This document shows positions 1 to 5,435 of a stretch of 7,812 nucleotides of DNA, in pieces. Every line of letters starts with the position of its first letter. The stretch's first letter is position 1. Source of the DNA: CAYQVW01 sp964421245 (GTDB lineage: Bacteria; Margulisbacteria; WOR-1; XYC2-FULL-46-14); contig CAYQVW010000034.1 in assembly GCA_964421245.1 (NCBI GenBank), forward strand, positions 1 through 7,812. Direction: 5' to 3'. The notes beneath the pieces were generated by a model. That model had not been told where the DNA came from and did not search any database. It was given only the letters and a program-made list of their open reading frames with translations. Position numbers and translations under genes: made by a program.

Positions 1-37
1 GAAGGTATCTGTGGCTTCATAATTCGGTGTCCACTTT

Positions 38-784
38 TTGGGGGGAAGATCAAATGCGATTAATAATCAAGATGAGGAAGATTCTCTGGTTTTTTCGATA
101 GTAGATATCTTTGCTTGGGATGTCGACTTTAACCTAGACCCAAGAGTAGGGGATGTAATAAAGATATATTATGAGAAGTATTATTTGCCTAAGGGCAGGT
201 TTGTAAAGTATGGAAGAATTTTAGCGGCACAATATAAAGGGACAAAAACCTATAAAGCTGTTTATTCTTCTCCTCAAAAAGGTTATTTTTCTATGGATGG
301 AAACCCGGTCGCTAAGATGTTTTTGAAATCACCACTTAAGTTTACTGGAAGAATCACTTCTTATTTTGGTGGTAGACGGGATCCTTTTACATCTCGTCAT
401 GGAAGTCATCGTGGAGTTGATTTTGCTGCATATTATGGAGCACCGATTGTTGCAACCTCTAAAGGGAGTGTGACCTTTGCTGGATGGCGGGGTGCTTATG
501 GCAGAATGGTTGAGGTTCGACATACCAATGGCTATAAAACGCGCTACGGTCATTGTACAAAAATATATGTTAGGCCAGGGCAGCGAGTTTCTCAAGGTGA
601 AGTTATTGCTGGAGTAGGTAGTACTGGTCGTTCAACCGGTCCGCATTGTCATTATGAAGTTCGCATAAATAATGCAGTTTTAAATCCACTACGCTTTAAT
701 CAACCGAAGAAAAAAGCACTTAAAGGAGATGAACTAAACAGATTTAAGCGCCATGCTCGCAAGATATGGGAGAAGATGTCGTAG
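38..784 (+). CDS. M23 (LytM) peptidoglycan endopeptidase, lacking its N-terminal half
   Basis: Zinc metallopeptidase of family M23, expected to cleave peptide cross-links of peptidoglycan in the envelope. Counting from the TTG at 38 (248 aa), residues about 15-98 match the non-catalytic domain that precedes the catalytic core in many M23 proteins (DIFAWDVDF, then GRILAAQY). Residues about 100-220 are the LytM core: H124 and D128 form the HxxxD zinc motif, H172 lies in YGH, and H203/H205 form the HxH motif in GPHCHYE. The catalytic set is complete. Full-length relatives usually exceed 350 aa and carry a signal peptide or membrane anchor; neither is present here. An in-frame TAA at 20-22 blocks upstream extension, and no Shine-Dalgarno precedes the TTG. 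The 5' part is therefore lost, frameshifted near the T5G6 run at 35-45, or misassembled. The 3' end overlaps the convergent phosphatase gene by 51 bp. The family call is sure; the start is not. Confidence 0.85.
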   Translation: MGGRSNAINNQDEEDSLVFSIVDIFAWDVDFNLDPRVGDVIKIYYEKYYLPKGRFVKYGRILAAQYKGTKTYKAVYSSPQKGYFSMDGNPVAKMFLKSPLKFTGRITSYFGGRRDPFTSRHGSHRGVDFAAYYGAPIVATSKGSVTFAGWRGAYGRMVEVRHTNGYKTRYGHCTKIYVRPGQRVSQGEVIAGVGSTGRSTGPHCHYEVRINNAVLNPLRFNQPKKKALKGDELNRFKRHARKIWEKMS

Positions 785-1390
785 GTCCTTGTCCGGTAAT
801 ATAAAATCAACCCGCTTTTTTACGCTTTCTGGTGCATGTTCTACACAAACACTAGTGCCGGCTTCATCAAACATTTTAAAGTCTAGTTCAGAGTCGCCAA
901 CCGCTAAAACGTCTTCTTTTTTTATTCCGAGATTATTTTTTAACTTGCACATGGTAATATCTTTTTGCATTGGAGGGACTTTTATATCAATTTTTCCGGT
1001 TAGAATTCCATTTTTATCTGTTTCAACCGGATTGGCATAGCAGAAGTCAAAGCCATGTTTGTCTTTAAGATAAGTTGCAAATTGGCCCATAGTTCCAGAG
1101 ACTATTGCTGTTTTTGCTCCCTTATTTTTTATTTCCCTAATTGTCTCTTTTATTCCATCGATAAATTTCAGTTTTTTAATTGCCTGGTAAATTATATTTT
1201 CATGATTGCCAGCAAATTCGCCGACGTCTAATTCCATAAATTGGTTAAAGGTGATCTCTTTTTTGCGGAACATATCGAGATACTTTTTGCCAATCTTATC
1301 CCAAGTCCCGATTTCTATATAGAATTGTTCCCAGATTGATTTTCCAACGGTTAGGGTGTCATCTACATCAAAGACTACCAGTTTAATCAT
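734..1390 (-). CDS. HAD-IB family phosphatase (SerB-like)
   Basis: Cytosolic haloacid-dehalogenase-superfamily phosphohydrolase of 218 aa. Motif I is DVDDT at residues 8-12, with nucleophile D8 and acid/base D10. Motif II is SGT at 98-100. A lysine around 143 fits motif III, and motif IV is GDSELD at 165-170 with Mg-binding D166 and D170. The helical cap lies between motifs I and II (about 15-80), the type I cap arrangement of phosphoserine phosphatase relatives. The length is normal for the family. The substrate cannot be read from sequence: phosphoserine is one candidate, other small phosphomonoesters are equally possible. The ATG at 1390 overlaps the end of rlmN (ATGATTAA), and no strong Shine-Dalgarno is seen (GGAC only), so translation is probably coupled to rlmN. 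The last 51 bp overlap the 3' end of the convergent M23 gene. Confidence 0.88.
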   Translation of the reverse strand: MIKLVVFDVDDTLTVGKSIWEQFYIEIGTWDKIGKKYLDMFRKKEITFNQFMELDVGEFAGNHENIIYQAIKKLKFIDGIKETIREIKNKGAKTAIVSGTMGQFATYLKDKHGFDFCYANPVETDKNGILTGKIDIKVPPMQKDITMCKLKNNLGIKKEDVLAVGDSELDFKMFDEAGTSVCVEHAPESVKKRVDFILPDKDLRHLLPYLASMALKSV

Positions 1391-2411
1391 TGCCGGCGAG
1401 TTGTCCGCAAGCGGCGTTTATCTGACCGCCTCTGCTTTTTCTATATAATGTATTAATATCATTTCCCTGCAATTGTTGTTGAAACCATTCTTGAATTTTC
1501 TTGGACGAAGGCTCATATCGCGATTTTGGTGCTGGATTTAGAGGGATTAGGTTGACGTTTACATTTAATCCCCGACATAGTTCCCAGAGTGCTCCTACAT
1601 CTTCATCAAGATCGTTAAAGTCTTTTATTAATATGTATTCAAAGGTGACCCTGCGACCGGTTTGATCAATATATTCCTTGATTGCCGGTATTAACTGGTG
1701 AAGCGGATATTTTTTTGCAATCGGCATAATATCTTTGCGTTTTTTCTGTATGGCAGAATTTAATGATACAGCTAGACGAACCTGTTTTGGATATTCGATT
1801 AGCTTTTCTATTTTTTGTGGGATTCCGGCGGTTGAAATCGTTATCTTTCTTGCGCCGATGTTTAATCCTTTTTGATGATTGATTATATCTATTGCTTTGA
1901 GTACATTGTCTAAATTAAGCAGAGGTTCTCCCATGCCCATAAAAACGACATTTTCTATTCCATGATTTTGTTTATAAACTAATTCAATTTGAGCAATAAT
2001 TTCATCGGCAGATAGATTCCTCTTAAATCCCATCCTTCCGGTTGCGCAAAACTTACAGGATAGGGGACAGCCAACTTGAGTTGAGACACAAACCGTTTTT
2101 CGTTTAGAAGTGTTTTTTATTAATACGGTTTCCACTTGACCCTTGGCACTTGACCCTTGCCCCTCAAAGTCAACAAGATATTTCTTTGTTCCGTCACTTG
2201 CTTTTTGAACTTTCTTTATTTCTGGCACAACAATTTCAAATATTTGAGATAGTTTTACCCTCTCTTCTTTTGAGATGTTAGTCATTAGAAAAAAATCAGT
2301 TACTAGCTGTTTGTGTAGCCAGTTAAAGATCTGATTAGCCCGATAACCCTTGATATTATTTTTTTCAAGGATTTGTTTAATTTCTTCTGGAAGTAGGGAG
2401 TTGATGTTCAT
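1383..2411 (-). CDS. rlmN: 23S rRNA (adenine2503-C2)/tRNA methyltransferase RlmN
   Basis: Radical-SAM dual-specificity methyltransferase that methylates C2 of A2503 in 23S rRNA and A37 of some tRNAs. Starting at the ATG at 2411 the protein is 342 aa, typical for RlmN. An N-terminal helical domain occupies about 1-65. The CxxxCxxC iron-sulfur motif is C115, C119, C122 (GCPLSCKFCATGRMGF), followed by GMGEPL at 159-164. SRGGQINAACGQL near the end contains C335, the cysteine that carries the transferred methyl in RlmN; with C115-C122 this separates RlmN from unrelated radical-SAM proteins, although Cfr enzymes share the mechanism. The frame stays open upstream to 2612, but that part would overlap the divergent reductase gene and has no homology to the family, so the start at 2411 is preferred. 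It also lies just downstream of an extended -10 promoter. An unusual insert of about seven residues near 85-91 comes from a heptamer repeat. First gene of a pair with the HAD phosphatase. Confidence 0.95.
   Translation of the reverse strand: MNINSLLPEEIKQILEKNNIKGYRANQIFNWLHKQLVTDFFLMTNISKEERVKLSQIFEIVVPEIKKVQKASDGTKKYLVDFEGQGSSAKGQVETVLIKNTSKRKTVCVSTQVGCPLSCKFCATGRMGFKRNLSADEIIAQIELVYKQNHGIENVVFMGMGEPLLNLDNVLKAIDIINHQKGLNIGARKITISTAGIPQKIEKLIEYPKQVRLAVSLNSAIQKKRKDIMPIAKKYPLHQLIPAIKEYIDQTGRRVTFEYILIKDFNDLDEDVGALWELCRGLNVNVNLIPLNPAPKSRYEPSSKKIQEWFQQQLQGNDINTLYRKSRGGQINAACGQLAGND
2132..2159 (-). repeat. Four-copy 7-bp tandem repeat inside rlmN
   Basis: Read on the minus strand, the units are CAAGGGT, CAAGTGC, CAAGGGT and CAAGTGG, consensus CAAGKGN. 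The array falls between KYLVDFEG and VETVLIK of RlmN, where typical RlmN sequences have only a short turn. Three extra heptamers equal 21 bp, or seven codons, so the frame is kept. Because 7 is not a multiple of 3, the units are translated in successive frames, giving QGSSAKG. This looks like slippage expansion of a pre-existing CAAGTGG. Confidence 0.85.
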
Positions 2412-2418
2412 ATATACT

Positions 2419-2447
2419 ATTATAGCAGGTAAGGGTGGTATTTTAAA
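2419..2447 (-). promoter_or_regulatory. Probable rlmN promoter, extended -10, leaderless geometry
   Basis: On the minus strand there is a perfect TATAAT (2424 to 2419) preceded by TGC, giving an extended -10. A weak -35-like TTTAAA (2447 to 2442) lies 17 bp upstream. Seven bases separate the -10 from the ATG at 2411, so transcription should begin at or next to the start codon. No Shine-Dalgarno is present, which agrees with leaderless translation. Confidence 0.6.
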
Positions 2448-2497
2448 ATTGAGTGAAATTCTTTGTTTTTTAAGGGGAAATAAATACATCAAAATAT

Positions 2498-2503
2498 AAG
2501 GAG
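2498..2503 (+). promoter_or_regulatory. Shine-Dalgarno of the saccharopine-dehydrogenase-like gene
   Basis: AAGGAG ends 8 bases before the ATG at 2512, which is near-ideal spacing and fixes that start. The divergent intergenic region (2412-2511) must also contain a plus-strand promoter, but I see no convincing -35/-10 pair for it. Confidence 0.8.
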
Positions 2504-2511
2504 ATAATTCT

Positions 2512-3834
2512 ATGGCAAATGTTTTAGTTCTTGGTGGTGCAGGTAATGTTGGAGCGCCTTGTGTTCGATATCTATTAGGTAAGGGACACAATGTAACTCT
2601 TGGAGATATCAATCTTGAAGCAGCACGAGGGGTGGTAGGGAGTCACCCAAACGGCTTTGCTAAAGAGGTTAATGCAGATAAAGAGGATCCAGCTTTTAAA
2701 GCCGCGATCAATGCATCAGACCTAGTTATTAGTTTTCTCCCTGCCTTTCTTCACGACGAGGCAGCTGTTTTAGCAATTGCAGCAGGAACACATTTTATTA
2801 CGGCTTCTTATCCTTCAGAATTCTTAGAATCATGTGGTAGTTTGGCAGCAGAATTTGGGTCTATTGTTGTTCCAGAGATGGGGGTTGATCCAGGCTTTGA
2901 TCTTATGTCTGCCCAAAAGATTATAGATGATTTGCATTCCAGAGGATACAAGATAACACACTTTACTTCTTATTGTGGTGGATTACTAGACCCGAGTCTT
3001 TTTGAGGCGCATCCTCTAGGTCAGGCCTCTGCTTGGGCTCCCGAAGCTGGATTAAGTGCAATGACCAATGATGCAATGTATTTAGAAGATGGGGAGGTTG
3101 TTAGGATACCAAATAGTCAGCTTTTTGATAATTTATCTGAGCATACGATTGAGGTTGATGGAGAATTGATGAGATTATTAGGATATCCTAATCGTGATTC
3201 AATAAGATATATTGATCAGCATGGATTGGATAGGGAACATCTCAAAAAAATAATAAGAGGGACTTTGAGGTATGAGAAATGGATGCCGATAGCAAAAAAA
3301 CTTCTTCAAACTGAAATGTTATCACGGGAAGCAGTTTCTCTTCATCGTGGAGATACATTTAGTGATTTTATGCAACGATATCAGGGGGTTAATGAAGCAG
3401 GTTTAAGACATTTGTTTGGTCATCAAGGAGTTTATGCAGCTTTAAGAAAGGTTGGTTTTTTTGATAAAAAGCCTATTCCTGAATTAAAATATAGTTCTCC
3501 TTTTGGGATAACACTCGCTCTTCTTAACGATTGGATGCTAGTAAAACCAGATCAAAGAGACATTATTGTTATGCAGCACATAATTAAAGGAGAAATTCCG
3601 GGTAGTGTTCCGGAAAAAACTACTCATGTTACTGATACTTTTGTCCACTTTGGTAAAGTGGGAGGAGATACAGCTATGGCAGAGACAGTTGCATTGCCAG
3701 CAGCGGTTCTGGCCGATTTAGTGTTAAAGAAAGAAATAGATTTATCACCAGGACTTCATCGACCGACGAGTCCCGCAATTTATCAAGCAGTCCTTCCTGC
3801 GTTTGGAAAAGCTATGGGAATAATGATGGAATAG
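2512..3834 (+). CDS. Saccharopine dehydrogenase family protein (LYS9-like)
   Basis: NAD(P)-dependent oxidoreductase of 440 aa, close in length and plan to fungal saccharopine reductase (LYS9). The N-terminal Rossmann motif is GAGNVG at residues 9-14. D32 at the end of beta-2 (TLGDINLE) suggests a preference for NAD(H) over NADP(H), by the general Rossmann rule. Conserved family segments follow: VVPEMGVDPGFD at about 119-130 and SYCGGL at 153-158, then HPLG and SAWAP, matching the substrate-domain signature of LYS9 proteins. Known family reactions join or split an amino-acid/keto-acid conjugate by reductive amination: saccharopine in lysine metabolism, carboxynorspermidine in polyamine synthesis. 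No lysine or polyamine gene is nearby, so the substrate is undetermined. It has its own strong Shine-Dalgarno, and the next gene has its own promoter, so it is probably monocistronic. Confidence 0.88.
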   Translation: MANVLVLGGAGNVGAPCVRYLLGKGHNVTLGDINLEAARGVVGSHPNGFAKEVNADKEDPAFKAAINASDLVISFLPAFLHDEAAVLAIAAGTHFITASYPSEFLESCGSLAAEFGSIVVPEMGVDPGFDLMSAQKIIDDLHSRGYKITHFTSYCGGLLDPSLFEAHPLGQASAWAPEAGLSAMTNDAMYLEDGEVVRIPNSQLFDNLSEHTIEVDGELMRLLGYPNRDSIRYIDQHGLDREHLKKIIRGTLRYEKWMPIAKKLLQTEMLSREAVSLHRGDTFSDFMQRYQGVNEAGLRHLFGHQGVYAALRKVGFFDKKPIPELKYSSPFGITLALLNDWMLVKPDQRDIIVMQHIIKGEIPGSVPEKTTHVTDTFVHFGKVGGDTAMAETVALPAAVLADLVLKKEIDLSPGLHRPTSPAIYQAVLPAFGKAMGIMME

Positions 3835-3842
3835 ACAGGTTA

Positions 3843-3871
3843 TTGATTCTCCTTTGTCATAAGGGTATAAT
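3843..3871 (+). promoter_or_regulatory. Sigma70-type promoter for the DUF4342 cluster
   Basis: TTGATT at 3843-3848, a 17-bp spacer, and a perfect TATAAT at 3866-3871. Transcription would start near 3878, leaving a leader of about 20 nt that contains the Shine-Dalgarno at 3888-3893. This is the best promoter in the window. Confidence 0.75.
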
Positions 3872-3887
3872 TGTTTCATCTTAAACC

Positions 3888-3893
3888 AGGAGG
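3888..3893 (+). promoter_or_regulatory. Shine-Dalgarno of the DUF4342 gene
   Basis: AGGAGG lies 7 bases upstream of the ATG at 3901. It decides the start: an in-frame TTG at 3871 sits inside the -10 element and can be discarded. Confidence 0.85.
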
Positions 3894-3900
3894 TCTTGTT

Positions 3901-4146
3901 ATGGCAGAATTTAATAAAGAAGAATTTGAGGTAAAAGGAAAAGAGTTGGTTGAAAAGGTAAAACAGATAGTACATGAAGGAAATGTTCGTCGGGTCATCA
4001 TTAAAAATGAAGGAAAGGTTTTAGTTGAGTTTCCTCTAACAATTGGGGTGGTAGGTGCGGTAGTAGCTCCAGTTCTAGCGGCTGTTGCAGCGATCGCTGC
4101 TTTGGTTACTAAGTGTACTGTTGAAGTAGAAAAAAAGGCTGAATAA
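3901..4146 (+). CDS. DUF4342 family small membrane protein
   Basis: An 81-aa protein of the DUF4342 family, whose function is unknown. Residues 1-30 form a charged, probably helical part containing KGKELVEKVKQIVHEGNVRR. Residues 31-45 are strand-like (RVIIKNEGKVLVEFPL, a family hallmark). Residues 46-70 are an Ala/Val/Gly-rich hydrophobic segment long enough to cross a membrane, followed by KCTVEVEKK. No cleavable signal peptide is seen. The length fits the short members of the family; longer members often have an extra N-terminal domain that is absent here. It leads a plus-strand cluster: 19 bp separate it from the lipoprotein gene, with no terminator visible between them. I recognise the family from the GNVRRVIIK and FPLTIGVVGAVVAPVLA segments; no biochemical role can be assigned. 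Confidence 0.85.
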   Translation: MAEFNKEEFEVKGKELVEKVKQIVHEGNVRRVIIKNEGKVLVEFPLTIGVVGAVVAPVLAAVAAIAALVTKCTVEVEKKAE

Positions 4147-4148
4147 AA

Positions 4149-4169
4149 ATGTTTCTTCTTCCATTATGA
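4149..4169 (+). promoter_or_regulatory. Possible six-codon leader ORF overlapping the lipoprotein start
   Basis: An ATG at 4149 opens a short frame, MFLLPL, whose TGA at 4167-4169 overlaps the ATG at 4166 (ATGA). The ribosome-binding sequence ahead of it is poor (AAGG at about 4135-4138). It could deliver ribosomes to the lipoprotein start, which has no Shine-Dalgarno, but chance cannot be excluded for so short a frame. Confidence 0.25.
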
Positions 4170-4174
4170 AGAAG
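4155..4174 (+). promoter_or_regulatory. Hairpin enclosing the lipoprotein start codon
   Basis: CTTCTTC (4155-4161) and GAAGAAG (4168-4174) form a perfect 7-bp inverted repeat around a 6-nt loop, CATTAT. The A and T of the start codon lie in the loop and the G in the stem. No T-run follows, so it is not an intrinsic terminator. It may limit lipoprotein translation unless opened by upstream ribosomes. Confidence 0.4.
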
Positions 4175-5284
4175 TATCATCTATTAATATTATCGGTGGT
4201 GTTTTTGGCTGCAACTCTTATAGGTTGTGGTGAAAATAATACTTCTTCTTCGTCTAAGACAATTTCTAGTATTGCTATCTCCCCAACTACTGCTTCAATT
4301 GAGGTTGGGGCAACACAAGTCTTTTCATGTGTCGCAACCTATACAGATAATTCAACTGGGGCGATTATTCCGACTTGGACTATAACTGGTGAGGTTGGTA
4401 CTATTGAGTCAATTGGTCTAAATGGTCTCTTTACTGCAACGCAAGAAGGGACAGGAACGGTTATGTCTACTTCTGCTGGATTTTTCTCTATTGCTGCTAT
4501 GACAGTTATAGCAACCAAGGAGGTTTCGACGGTTGAGGTTACTCCAGCTTATGCTGCTTTAAGAGTAGGGCAATCCCAGACATTTACCGGAAGTGGTACC
4601 AACTCTTCGGGAGACGCGGTATCGATTCTTCCAACTTGGACATTAACTGGTGACGCGGTTGGAACACTTACTTCAAATGGATCAGTTACCACCCTTGCTG
4701 CAACTGCCACTGGTGAGGCATATGTAAACTGTGCTTCTCTTGAGGCAATTGCTACCGCTATTGTGACGGTAGAGGGGTATTTTGTGGAAATTACGGCTGA
4801 GGTAGATACTTATGTTGATTCGTCAAGTCCGGCGGCTAATTATTCTACCAGCACGTCGTTAATTGCTGCGAAAACTTCAAGCGCAACTTATGAGGCTTAT
4901 TTGCATTTTGATATTTCCGGTGTAACTCCTGCAATTGCTTCGGTTGAGGCAGCAACACTAAAACTATATGCAACTTCTGCTAGTGGAACGGTAAATATTG
5001 GTAGAATTTCGGCCTTGAGCGCCAACTGGTGGGTAGCGGGAACTATCGGAACTATAACCTGGAATACTAGTAAGCCGACTATTTCTAATTTGATAAAAAC
5101 AAATACCTTTAGTGTTGGCTTGAGTTCGATTGAGTTCCAGAATGAAGTGATCCAGTGGTTAACCACTAATAATGGTATTGCAATTTATGAGGATATTACA
5201 GATACTGGAGCTGTTACCATAGTTAGTGAAGATGATACAGCTGATGATACCAAGCGTCCAAAGATTCAGATATACTATAAGTAG
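4166..5284 (+). CDS. Lipoprotein with two Ig-like repeats and a DNRLRE/CBM96-like domain
   Basis: Predicted surface or periplasmic lipoprotein of 372 aa. The signal peptide spans residues 1-20, with a lipobox LIGC at 18-21, so C21 would be lipidated. A Ser/Thr linker follows. Two bacterial Ig-like (Big) repeats lie at about 34-116 and 117-205; each opens with a (V/I)xxSI- or STVEVTP-type strand and contains a PTWT(I/L)TG motif. The C-terminal part, about 208-372, resembles the DNRLRE (CBM96-like) domain: strand EAYLHFDIS, then ATLKLY, TITWNTSKP and a final RPKIQIYYK. Such domains are usually attached to extracellular adhesive or glycan-binding proteins. There is no catalytic domain, so a binding or structural role is inferred. 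The start has no Shine-Dalgarno and sits in a hairpin. It is preceded by the DUF4342 gene and followed 12 bp later by a small membrane-protein gene, probably in one transcript. Confidence 0.82.
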   Translation: MKKYHLLILSVVFLAATLIGCGENNTSSSSKTISSIAISPTTASIEVGATQVFSCVATYTDNSTGAIIPTWTITGEVGTIESIGLNGLFTATQEGTGTVMSTSAGFFSIAAMTVIATKEVSTVEVTPAYAALRVGQSQTFTGSGTNSSGDAVSILPTWTLTGDAVGTLTSNGSVTTLAATATGEAYVNCASLEAIATAIVTVEGYFVEITAEVDTYVDSSSPAANYSTSTSLIAAKTSSATYEAYLHFDISGVTPAIASVEAATLKLYATSASGTVNIGRISALSANWWVAGTIGTITWNTSKPTISNLIKTNTFSVGLSSIEFQNEVIQWLTTNNGIAIYEDITDTGAVTIVSEDDTADDTKRPKIQIYYK

Positions 5285-5296
5285 TGGGGGTGTTTT

Positions 5297-5434
5297 ATGA
5301 GTTTAGCGATTCAGATGACCCTGATTATATGTGGAACAATTTTATTGATCGCGATTATGAGTTTTCTCTTTGCAATGTGGGTAGTTACTAAGGGGGTTGC
5401 AATATCGGAGAAAAAGGATAGTTGTTGTAAATAG
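5297..5434 (+). CDS. 45-residue single-pass membrane protein
   Basis: A short reading frame of 45 aa. Residues about 7-32 form one strongly hydrophobic helix (TLIICGTILLIAIMSFLFAM), followed by a positively charged tail with KK and a terminal SCCK containing two adjacent cysteines. A G-rich Shine-Dalgarno-like stretch (GTGGGGG, 5284-5290) ends 6 bases before the ATG, and the gene begins 12 bp after the lipoprotein stop, which supports co-transcription. The topology is probably N-out/C-in by the positive-inside rule. I do not recognise a family. The C-terminal cysteine pair could bind metal, form a disulfide or be acylated, but nothing shows which. It ends one base before the stop of the convergent L,D-transpeptidase gene. 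The main doubt is that a hydrophobic 45-codon frame can occur by chance; spacing and ribosome site argue against that. Confidence 0.65.
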   Translation: MSLAIQMTLIICGTILLIAIMSFLFAMWVVTKGVAISEKKDSCCK

Positions 5435-5435
5435 A

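Noticed and set aside
753..1040. Plus-strand 95-codon frame
   Set aside because: It is antisense to the HAD phosphatase gene, whose motifs prove the minus strand is coding; no domain is recognisable.
2412..2612. Upstream extension of the rlmN frame by 67 codons
   Set aside because: It has no resemblance to RlmN, contains the promoter region, and overlaps the start of the divergent reductase gene; MNINSLLPEE at 2411 is a normal RlmN N-terminus.
3851..3864. CCTT...AAGG inverted repeat as a terminator for the reductase gene
   Set aside because: The stem is only 4 bp, has no T-run, and lies in the spacer of the DUF4342 promoter.
3871..3900. TTG start for the DUF4342 gene
   Set aside because: It lies within the -10 element, whereas the ATG at 3901 has an AGGAGG at correct spacing.
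3745..3975. Minus-strand 76-codon frame
   Set aside because: It is antisense to the end of the reductase gene and the start of the DUF4342 gene; its composition (Phe/Tyr-rich, low complexity) is that of a shadow frame.
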